From positions 124,001 to 188,000 of the forward strand of contig CAVTNM010000001.1 of NCBI GenBank assembly GCA_963736055.1: DNA of 64,000 nt, read 5' to 3'. The position numbers and the translations under genes are program-made. The stretch comes from AC-32 sp963736055. GTDB lineage: Bacteria > Actinomycetota > Thermoleophilia > Gaiellales > Gaiellaceae. Below the pieces are notes generated by a model. The model worked only from the letters and a program-made list of their open reading frames with translations, was not told the DNA's origin and ran no database searches. Positions 49,775-56,520 of this stretch are shown in pieces. How positions within the stretch are numbered: position 1 is the first letter of the stretch; each line of letters opens with the position of its first letter.

Positions 49775-50728
49775 TCAGCGAGAGCGCCCGAAGGTCTCGC
49801 GGTAGGCGCGGGGCGAGGTGCGCAGCTCACCGGCGAAGTGCGCCCTCATCGTCGTGGCGGACTCGTAGCCTGCCTTGCGCGCGACCACCGGCAGCGGGTC
49901 GTGACCGGTCTCGAGGAGCCGCTGGGCGAGACGGAGGCGCTCCCGCCGCAGCCACTCTCCGGGCGGCATCCCGAGCCCCGCCTGAAACCGCCGGCTCAGA
50001 GTGCGCGGGCTGAGCGCCGCATGCCGCGCGAGATCGTCCACCGAGAGCCCGCTCGAGATGTGCTCCCGGGCCCAGTCGAGCAGTTGGGCGAGCGGGTGCT
50101 CCGGTGGCTCGCGGTCGATCTGCTGGTCGATGTACTGCGCCTGCCCGCCGGCGCGGAAGGGCGGCATCACGAGGCGCCGGGCCACGGTCACCGCGACGTC
50201 CGCCCCGTGGTCTTCGGCCACGATGTAGAGACAGAGGTCGATCCCCGCCGCCGTCCCTGCCGAGGACATGATCCGCTCGTCCGCGACGTAGAGCACGTGC
50301 GGATCGACCTGGACGCGCGGGTAGCGCTCCCGCAGGCGGTCGGCGTAGAGCCAGTGCGTGGTCGCGCGTCGGTCGTCGAGCAGCCCCGCGGCCGCAAGGA
50401 CGAAGGCGCCGGTGCAGAGCGAGACCACGCGGGCACCCCGCTCGTACGCCTCTCGGAGTGCGCGGCACAGCGCCTCCGAGGGGAGCGTGTCCGGGTCGAC
50501 CCAGCCCGGCACGACGACCGTATCCGCCCGCTCGAGCGCGTCCAGGCCGTACGGCGTGTCGAGATCGAATCCGGTGTTCGTTCGCACGGGCGTGCTTCCG
50601 GCCGCGACGAGCATGAACTCGTACCAGGGGTCGACGATGTCGCTCCGGTCGAACCCGAAGACCTCGCACGGGATCGCGAGGTCGAAGGTGAGGGCTCCCT
50701 GGTCGACGACCGCGGCGACGGTGCTCAT
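49775..50728 (-). CDS. GlxA-family AraC-type transcriptional regulator
   Basis: 317 residues. N-terminal DJ-1/PfpI-like domain with TVVVPGWVDPDTLP and VVSLCTGAFVLAAAGLLDD; C-terminal AraC DNA-binding domain with DLARHAALSPRTLSRRFQAGLG and VARKAGYESATTMRAHF. GlxA-type regulators control catabolic or neighbouring genes. It is divergent from a DJ-1/PfpI enzyme gene 58 bases away, and the two share the CTGA(F/L)V(L/F)AAAGLLD motif, so they probably share ancestry and the regulator may control its partner. Confidence 0.92.
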   Translation of the reverse strand: MSTVAAVVDQGALTFDLAIPCEVFGFDRSDIVDPWYEFMLVAAGSTPVRTNTGFDLDTPYGLDALERADTVVVPGWVDPDTLPSEALCRALREAYERGARVVSLCTGAFVLAAAGLLDDRRATTHWLYADRLRERYPRVQVDPHVLYVADERIMSSAGTAAGIDLCLYIVAEDHGADVAVTVARRLVMPPFRAGGQAQYIDQQIDREPPEHPLAQLLDWAREHISSGLSVDDLARHAALSPRTLSRRFQAGLGMPPGEWLRRERLRLAQRLLETGHDPLPVVARKAGYESATTMRAHFAGELRTSPRAYRETFGRSR

Positions 50729-50749
50729 GTCCGAAACCTAGCGATGATC

Positions 50750-50760
50750 GTCCGACGGAC
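50750..50760. promoter_or_regulatory. Palindrome GTCCG-A-CGGAC in the divergent gap
   Basis: An 11-base perfect palindrome in the 58-base gap between the GlxA-type and DJ-1 genes. A plausible operator for one of the two, but only one copy is seen and activity is unproven. Confidence 0.35.
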
Positions 50761-50786
50761 AAATCTTCCGCAGGCACGATGCAGCC

Positions 50787-51377
50787 ATGGGCGACGAGAC
50801 GACGATCGCGGTCGCGATCTGGGACGGGGTGGAGGAGCTCGACGCGGTCGGCCCGTACGAGGTGCTCGGGGCCTGGGCGTCGATGTCCGACCGCCCGCTT
50901 CGCGTCGTGACGGTCGGCAACGAGAAGCAGGCGGTCTCGGGCTCGCACGGCCTCGGGCTCGTTCCCGACGTCACCTGGGAGGAGCTCGGGCGGCCGCACG
51001 TCCTCGTGCTGCCGGGGGGCGCGTCCGGCACGCAGCTCGCCGACGAGGCGTTTCTGGATCGCCTGCGAGGCTTCGCCGAGGGCGGGACGCTGATGACCAG
51101 CGTCTGCACCGGCGCGCTCGTGTTCGCGGCGGCCGGCCTGCTCGACGGCAAGCCCGCCACGACCCACTGGAGCGCCTTGACGTCGCTGGGCCGCTACGGA
51201 GACGGAATCGAGGTCCGGCCGGACGACCGCTTCGTCGACACCGGAGACGTGATCACCGCCGCCGGCGTCTCGGCCGGGATCGACATGGCCCTCCACCTGA
51301 TCGCGAGGCTCGAGTCCAAGTCGCGCGCCCGCGAGGTCCGCCGCTACATCCAGTACGACCCGGAACCGCCCGTCTGA
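50787..51377 (+). CDS. DJ-1/PfpI family protein
   Basis: 196 residues. WDGVEELDAVGPYEVLGAW, VLVLPGGASGTQLADEAF and the nucleophile elbow SVCTGALVFAAAGLLDG, with Cys as the likely catalytic residue, then PATTHWSALTSLGRYG. Similar to isonitrile hydratase-like and ThiJ/PfpI proteins. The substrate is not predictable. It ends 38 bases before the tRNA-Val gene, which may be a separate transcript from TAGCAT at 51397. Confidence 0.88.
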   Translation: MGDETTIAVAIWDGVEELDAVGPYEVLGAWASMSDRPLRVVTVGNEKQAVSGSHGLGLVPDVTWEELGRPHVLVLPGGASGTQLADEAFLDRLRGFAEGGTLMTSVCTGALVFAAAGLLDGKPATTHWSALTSLGRYGDGIEVRPDDRFVDTGDVITAAGVSAGIDMALHLIARLESKSRAREVRRYIQYDPEPPV

Positions 51378-51396
51378 AGTGCGCCCGAGCGTGCGC

Positions 51397-51402
51397 TAGC
51401 AT
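51397..51402 (+). promoter_or_regulatory. -10 box TAGCAT upstream of tRNA-Val
   Basis: TAGCAT lies 13 bases before the mature tRNA 5' end; the flanking GCGCTAGCAT is identical to the PcrA promoter region at 44704-44713. Confidence 0.5.
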
Positions 51403-51415
51403 GGACAAGCCGTTT

Positions 51416-51488
51416 GGGCGGTTAGCTCAGTTGGGAGAGCACCAGCTCGACAAGCTGGGGGTCACTGGTTCGAGCCCAGTACCGCCCA
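51416..51488 (+). tRNA. tRNA-Val (anticodon GAC)
   Basis: 73 bases fold as a full cloverleaf: acceptor GGGCGGT with ACCGCCC, D stem GCTC with GAGC, anticodon stem CCAGC with GCTGG, five-base variable loop GGGTC, T arm ACTGG-TTCGAGC-CCAGT, discriminator A. The anticodon loop is TCGACAA, so position 33, normally U, is C. CCA is not encoded. The last 44 bases are repeated at 54750-54792. Confidence 0.95.
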
Positions 51489-51573
51489 TCCTCACTATTT
51501 GCCTGGTTGAGCCCTTCCGGCTCAGCCTCGGGCGTCCTTGTCCCTTCCTCGTCCAACGCTGACCAAGGCGAGC

Positions 51574-52140
51574 TTAAGCAGTTCCGTGTTGGACCTCGCG
51601 GATCCGAAAAGCCAGCACGATGTCATTGACGCCGCGAATGATCGCGAACGCCGCCACCCAGGCGACCAGAAGCACAGCGCTGCGTCCGTAGTAGCCAGCA
51701 GCCCAGAAGCCGAGCGCAAGCTCGATGATCCCGCCGACCAGCTGCAGCCACCAGACCTCGATCTCGTGGCGAGCGGAGATCGCCATGATGATGTCGAAGG
51801 TCCCGGCGACGACCAGGAAGAAGCTGAAGATCGCGGCCAGTGCGGCAAAGGTGTCGCCCGGATGGATGAAGGCGACGATCCCGGCGACGATGAAGACGAG
51901 CGCCAGGACGACGTGGAGCAGCTTCCACCAGCCCGCCGATAGGAAGATCACTCCGATCTCGAGCACGCCCGCTGAGATCGCCACGATGCCGAACAAGATC
52001 GCTATCGAGGACACCGAGGTGTAGTCGAAGCGGAGCAGGATCAACGCGACCAGCGTCCAGCCGATCCCGGTGATCAGCATCAACCACCAGGGCGGGAGTG
52101 AGCGAGCGAGAGTGCGCTCCGCTGTCGCCGCGGAGATCAT
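51574..52140 (-). CDS. HdeD-family membrane protein
   Basis: 188 residues from ATG 52140. Five to six hydrophobic segments, with WWLMLITGIGWTLVALILL, LFGIVAISAGVLEIGVIF, WWKLLHVVLALVFIVAGIVAF, FAALAAIFSFFLVVAGTFDI, WWLQLVGGIIELALGFWAAG and LLVAWVAAFAIIRGVNDI. Pattern and length match HdeD (acid-resistance) or DUF308 proteins, whose function is not known. First gene inside the tRNA-flanked islet. Confidence 0.82.
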   Translation of the reverse strand: MISAATAERTLARSLPPWWLMLITGIGWTLVALILLRFDYTSVSSIAILFGIVAISAGVLEIGVIFLSAGWWKLLHVVLALVFIVAGIVAFIHPGDTFAALAAIFSFFLVVAGTFDIIMAISARHEIEVWWLQLVGGIIELALGFWAAGYYGRSAVLLVAWVAAFAIIRGVNDIVLAFRIREVQHGTA

Positions 52141-52363
52141 GGTGCTTGTGGGTCGGTCGACATGCCAGCCTCCGGGTCGTTGCCGCAGTCTAGAACTCCG
52201 CGCCTCTTCCTGCCAAGCCAGGCAACGGCTCCCGAGGCAGCTGGGTGGTCGTAGAGGGGGCTCCCTGAATCGCCGGCGGAGGTTCGGCAAGTGGCGGCTG
52301 AGACCGGTGAGAAAACCGCAGAACCCGCAGAACTAAAGAGACCGGTCTGGAGCCTGAAACCTG

Positions 52364-53119
52364 CTAGCGCACGAGGTTCGCGACCGCGTTGATCGCGACC
52401 GCGATGATGGTCGTGCCGAAGACAAAGGAGAGGATTGCGTGCCTGAGGACGATGTGGCGTATCCGCTTCTGACTGATCCCCGTGTCGGAGACCTGGTACG
52501 TCATGCCGATGGTGAACGCCGTGTAGGCGAAGTCCCGGAAATCAGGATCCCCGTCCTCGAAGTCGACCCCGCCGCTTGGCGGCGTGTAGTAGACGCGCGC
52601 GTAGATGAGCGTGAACGTCGTCTGAATGACCGCCCAACCGAGGACGATGCTGAACACGGCGAACGCAGCGAGCAGTACGGCATCGACTCCGCTGCTCTTC
52701 GACGCCTCGGCGAGAGTGAAGAAGATCGCAACAAGGCTGACGACGCTGGCTCCGAGGATCAGGCCGTCGCTGGCAGCACGCGAGTCGTCTTCTGCCATCG
52801 CGAGACGCTCCGTCCCCTTCGCGTCCTTCCGCATGATGGTCGCCCAGACCCAGCCGAGAAAGACGAGCGTCACGGTATCCCAGCCGACGAGGACGGAAAC
52901 GGACCAGGACGCGCCAACCAGCAGGGCAATTGCGAGGGTGATGGTCCCCGCGCCGGTTCCAACGAGGATACGACGCCGGGCGAGGCCCTGAAGGTTCGGA
53001 GACTCCCGCATGCCCAAAACCATCTCTAATCCCTGGCGCTCGCGTGCTTGGAGAGCGGCTTCAAGGCCATCTGCGACCTGTGTTTTGCCCTCAGCTCCCG
53101 GGGTGAGTTCGAGGGTCAC
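52364..53119 (-). CDS. DUF1345 membrane protein
   Basis: 251 residues from GTG 53119; ATG 53023 would give 219 residues, closer to the usual family length. Four hydrophobic segments, and the signature DFEDGDPDFRDFAYTAFTIG followed by MTYQVSDTGISQ is diagnostic for DUF1345. Function unknown. Lies in the tRNA-flanked islet. Confidence 0.85.
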   Translation of the reverse strand: MTLELTPGAEGKTQVADGLEAALQARERQGLEMVLGMRESPNLQGLARRRILVGTGAGTITLAIALLVGASWSVSVLVGWDTVTLVFLGWVWATIMRKDAKGTERLAMAEDDSRAASDGLILGASVVSLVAIFFTLAEASKSSGVDAVLLAAFAVFSIVLGWAVIQTTFTLIYARVYYTPPSGGVDFEDGDPDFRDFAYTAFTIGMTYQVSDTGISQKRIRHIVLRHAILSFVFGTTIIAVAINAVANLVR

Positions 53120-53209
53120 GGTGCCCGGCGGCCCGCAATTCAGGTCCGTAACGCAATGGTCACGGCACGTTTACCCATAAGGCCCGGCTTTGCAGGCAAA
53201 GTCCTAGTG

Positions 53210-53940
53210 ATGAGCGGAGGCCCGCCCCCTCTCCTCTGTGAGCTCCACGCCCACACGACCTGGAGCGACGGGGAGCTTTCTCTGGAGGCGGTCGTCGACC
53301 TCTACGGCGCTGCCGGCTTCGACGTCCTCTGCATCACCGACCACGTCCTCCGAGAAGACGATCCGTGGCCGGTGCGTAACGGACGTCCTTGTGTCGACGC
53401 CACCAACATCGACGCTTACCTCGGCGAGATCGAGCGCGAGCGCTCCCGCGCCGCGTCGACTTACGGGCTCCTCCTGCTGCCCGGCTTGGAGCTCACCTAC
53501 AACGACCCGAACCCGGACCAGGCCTGCCACACAGTCGCGGTCGGGCTGCGCAGTCTGGTCTCGATGGACGATGGGCCGGCGGCGGCGATGGAGACTGCTC
53601 GCGCTGCCGGTACCGCGATTCTCGCAGCCCACCCGCACGACACCTGGCCGATCCCAGGTGTCTCGTCCCCGACATGCTTCTCGCCCAGCACTGGCGCGAG
53701 CTGCTCGGCCTGTTCGACCGGGTCGAGCTGTTCAACGGCCGGCAGCTGTTTGGGTAGGTCGCGGAGGAAGGCCTACCCGCAGTTGCGTGCGGAGACCTCC
53801 ATCGAGCGGAGCAGCTTCCCGGCTGGACCACGCTCGTCCCCTGCGAGCAGGACGAGGAGGCCGTCGTCGCCTACCTACGCTCGAAGCGTCCGGTGTTCCT
53901 GACTCGCCTCGAACGGGCGTCCCTGGCGCTCGCGGCCTAG
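53210..53940 (+). pseudogene. PHP-domain phosphoesterase, broken by a frameshift and a stop codon
   Basis: The N-terminal half is intact: ELHAHTTWSDGELSL, DVLCITDHVLRED, and ILAAHPHDTWPIPG carry the metal-binding residues of PHP phosphoesterases. Beyond 53667-53670 the frame changes, consistent with one C missing from CCCC. It continues PDMLLAQHWRELLGLFDRVE, then meets TAG at 53755-53757 and resumes VAEEGLPAVACGDLHRAEQL to a stop at 53938-53940. The second stop cannot be explained by the same indel. The gene is probably non-functional. It sits inside the tRNA-flanked islet. Confidence 0.75.
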
Positions 53941-53966
53941 CTCGCGTCCAAGCGTGGCGGCTGGCG

Positions 53967-54542
53967 TCAGCTCGCGACTAGGTGCTCTCGCCGGCCGATC
54001 GCGACGGCCTCGATGCGCGAGCGGGCGTTGAGCGCCCGCAGGAGGTGGCGGATGTGGTTCCGCACGGTCTCGATGCTGAGGTGGAGCTCACGCGCGATCT
54101 GGTCGGTCGAGTAGCCAAGCTCGAGGAGGTGCAGCACCTCAGCCTGCCGCGGCGTCAGATCCGGATGAGGTGGCGGAGGCGGCTCGGTCTCTTCGACATC
54201 CTTCATCTGGCCGAAGACGCCGATCACGTGCCCGCCGCTGCGAAGCGGAACCGCGCTGAGCTCGACGGACACTCGCTCGCCATCGGCGTCGAGGAGCACG
54301 CCCTTGTTGTCCGAGCCGTCTGGTGGTCCGAGAAGGTTCCGGGTGAAGATGCGCCGAGCCCGCAGCGTTTCCTCGGGTGCGACGACGGATGTGAGTTGGC
54401 GGCCGCGAACGTCTCCCACGAGCTTCTGCGCGGCAGGGTTCAGCCAGCGGATGATCCCGTGCCTGTCGATCAGGTAGGCGGGGACACGTACCCGACTGAT
54501 GGCGTCTTCGACATCGCTGCCGAAGGACTTCAGTTCGGACAT
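53967..54542 (-). CDS. PAS-LuxR type transcriptional regulator
   Basis: 191 residues from ATG 54542. PAS domain (about residues 15-105) with IDRHGIIRWLNPAAQKLVG, then an HTH_LuxR domain (about 125-185): LTPRQAEVLHLLELGYSTDQ, IARELHLSIETVRNHIRHLL. No receiver domain, so the PAS part itself probably senses the signal. An in-frame upstream extension exists but does not look like protein-coding sequence. Lies at the far end of the islet, next to the tRNA 3' copy. Confidence 0.85.
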   Translation of the reverse strand: MSELKSFGSDVEDAISRVRVPAYLIDRHGIIRWLNPAAQKLVGDVRGRQLTSVVAPEETLRARRIFTRNLLGPPDGSDNKGVLLDADGERVSVELSAVPLRSGGHVIGVFGQMKDVEETEPPPPPHPDLTPRQAEVLHLLELGYSTDQIARELHLSIETVRNHIRHLLRALNARSRIEAVAIGRREHLVAS

Positions 54543-54749
54543 GTCTTCGAGTGTGCTCCCTGCGACGCTGAGGTGCAACCCCGAACTCGAGCAGGAGCGT
54601 TTGAGCCCAAGAGCCGGCCTGGTGCTCACACAGCCAGGAATCATCCAGCAAACGACGGCGATCTGTAAGGCGACTCTGCCGGCGCCCGACTGCTCGGCGG
54701 TCCGCTCAACGAAGCGGAGGACCGGCGGTCTGAGGTGTGGCGGCGCCGT
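54543..54749. other. Non-coding end of the islet
   Basis: About 207 bases between the PAS-LuxR gene and the tRNA-Val 3' copy. No gene or repeat was recognised. Confidence 0.4.
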
Positions 54750-54792
54750 GCTCGACACGCTGGGGGTCACTGGTTCGACCCAGTACCGCCCA
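54750..54792 (+). repeat. Duplicate of the tRNA-Val 3' end (candidate att site)
   Basis: 43 bases matching 51445-51488 with one substitution (A to C after GCTCGACA) and one missing base. It covers anticodon loop to discriminator: GCTCGACACGCTGGGG through ACCGCCCA. No 5' half of a tRNA precedes it. The two copies are in the same orientation and delimit a 3.3 kb segment, the usual result of integration at a tRNA 3' end. Confidence 0.8.
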
Positions 54793-54798
54793 CAGAAG

Positions 54799-54822
54799 CC
54801 CCGTTAGCGCGGGGTTGTTGTT
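54799..54822 (+). terminator. Rho-independent terminator-like hairpin
   Basis: CCCCG, six-base loop, CGGGG followed by TTGTTGTT. Placed right after the tRNA-Val 3' copy, it may be the original terminator of the tRNA gene, displaced by the islet. Confidence 0.5.
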
Positions 54823-54949
54823 CGAGCGAAGGTCGGGGACGCGAGCGGAACCGCGACTTCGTCTCCGCCGTTAGTGCGCGACGAGCTGCTCGGAGCGTAC
54901 TCGGACGCAGGAGCCCGCTCCTAGGAGCGGGCTCCGGCTGTCCTGTGAG
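54823..54949. other. Short gap before sedolisin gene
   Basis: 127 bases with no clear gene; includes the inverted repeat GGAGCCCGC-TCCTA-GCGGGCTCC (54908-54930), which could end the minus-strand protease transcript. Confidence 0.35.
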
Positions 54950-56305
54950 TTAGTGCCCCCGGCCGGCGATTGCCGGCACGAGCGTGTCGGCGATCGGCGA
55001 GCCGAGACCGGTCGCCGCGTCCCATCCGGGACCGGCTGCGAACCCGGGCACGCTGAAGAACGAGTTGTTGCCCGTGGTGATGTCGTGGAAGGACGTCGAC
55101 GCATCCTTGCTCTTGCCGAGCTTGTAGAGCGTCTTGTTGATGTCGCCGACGCGTCCGCCGTTCAGCTGATCCGCGAGGGCGGTGAGCCCCGCCCACTGCG
55201 GCGAGCCTGCGCTGGTGCCGCCGAAGATGAAGACGAAGGTGGAGGAGCCATCGCATGGCGCCCCCGCCGCCGGCGGGCAGGTCCACACCGCGAGCACACC
55301 GCCGTCGATGGCCGCGTCATAGGCCACGTCGGGCACGCCGCGGGCCTTGTTCTTCTGAACCGGCGACTGGTAGTCCGGGCGCTTGTAGAGGACGCTGTAG
55401 CCACCGCCGCCGGCCGACCCGAACGTGGTGCTCTCGTTCCACGTTGTCTCCGACTGGTAGTCGCCGGCCGGGAAGGTTGCCGACAACTGGGTGCCGCCGA
55501 CCCCGGTGACGTCGGGGTCGGACGCGGGCGTCGAGGCCGCCTGCACGATGTCCGTGCCCGCGCAGTTCAGCTGCGCCGCTCCGAGGTCACCCGAAGAGGC
55601 AAACAGCGTGATGCCCTTCGCCGAGGCGGTGTCGAAGAGCGCATGTTGCTGAGCGACGAGCGCCGGGTCCATGCACGACTCGTTCTCGCCGAAGCTCTGC
55701 GAGATCACGTCGCCGAGGCTGTGGTCGACCGCGTACTTCGTCGCGCTCAGGATGTCGGCGTCATCGTTGCTCTTCGCCAGCACGAGGTCGATCGTCGCGT
55801 GGGGCGCGATCGCGTGGGCCCACTCGACATCGAGCGTGATCTCGCCGGCCCACGAGGCCTGGTTGGCGCTGTTCGGATCGAAGGGTGTGAGTCCGTCCGG
55901 CGCGATGATGTTCAGCGTCGGATTGGGTAGCCCGAACACGGAATCGAATATCGCGAGATCCTGTGTGATCGTCGGACTCTGGAAGGCGTCCACGATCACG
56001 ATCGTCCGGCCGGATCCGTTCGTGCCCGCGGCGAGTAGTGGCGCGATGTGGTACGCGGTTTGGATCTGAGCCGGTGAGTAGCAGCGAACCGCTCCGATCG
56101 GCCGCGTCTGGCAGCCGAACGTCACGTGCGGAGTGACGGCGTCGGGAACCTGCCCGGCGAGCCGGAACAGCGGATGCGACCCGATCGCCGGAGTCATGAC
56201 GTGATGCCGTGCCGACGAGTGCCCGGACGAGATGAGGACCAACGCGGCCGCCAGTGCGAGCGCAAACGCCGCCAGCGGCGCCTTTCTGCTTGTGGCTGAA
56301 TGCAT
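54950..56305 (-). CDS. Secreted sedolisin-family (S53) protease A
   Basis: 451 residues. Start ATG 56305 with AGGAGAG six bases upstream. Signal peptide LAAFALALAAALVLISSG. Sedolisin catalytic residues: Glu155 and Asp159 in GEITLDVEWAHA, oxyanion Asp240 in FASSGDLG, Ser365 in FGGTSAGSPQWAG. The usual long pro-domain is absent or very short. It is strongly similar to the protein at 59665-61020. Secreted acid-type endopeptidase is the family role. Confidence 0.92.
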   Translation of the reverse strand: MHSATSRKAPLAAFALALAAALVLISSGHSSARHHVMTPAIGSHPLFRLAGQVPDAVTPHVTFGCQTRPIGAVRCYSPAQIQTAYHIAPLLAAGTNGSGRTIVIVDAFQSPTITQDLAIFDSVFGLPNPTLNIIAPDGLTPFDPNSANQASWAGEITLDVEWAHAIAPHATIDLVLAKSNDDADILSATKYAVDHSLGDVISQSFGENESCMDPALVAQQHALFDTASAKGITLFASSGDLGAAQLNCAGTDIVQAASTPASDPDVTGVGGTQLSATFPAGDYQSETTWNESTTFGSAGGGGYSVLYKRPDYQSPVQKNKARGVPDVAYDAAIDGGVLAVWTCPPAAGAPCDGSSTFVFIFGGTSAGSPQWAGLTALADQLNGGRVGDINKTLYKLGKSKDASTSFHDITTGNNSFFSVPGFAAGPGWDAATGLGSPIADTLVPAIAGRGH

Positions 56306-56520
56306 GAAGCTCTCCTGTTCGTGGTATTGGGCCCGGTGACTCGGTCGGGCGAGAACCTCACCTCGCCCCAGCGCGACCCTGACTCTTCGTGATATTGGAG
56401 TCAAGTTGCGGGGCAGGGACAGTCACCAGCGCATTGATTTGCACCACGAGCAAGGCGCCTCAACATGTGCACGAGGACGCTTCGCTCCGGCGTTGAGCCG
56501 AACTCCGAGACCACGAACCC

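Noticed and set aside
54543..54770. N-terminal extension of the PAS-LuxR protein
   Set aside because: It would run into the tRNA 3' copy and has no domain-like sequence; ATG 54542 starts just before the PAS domain.
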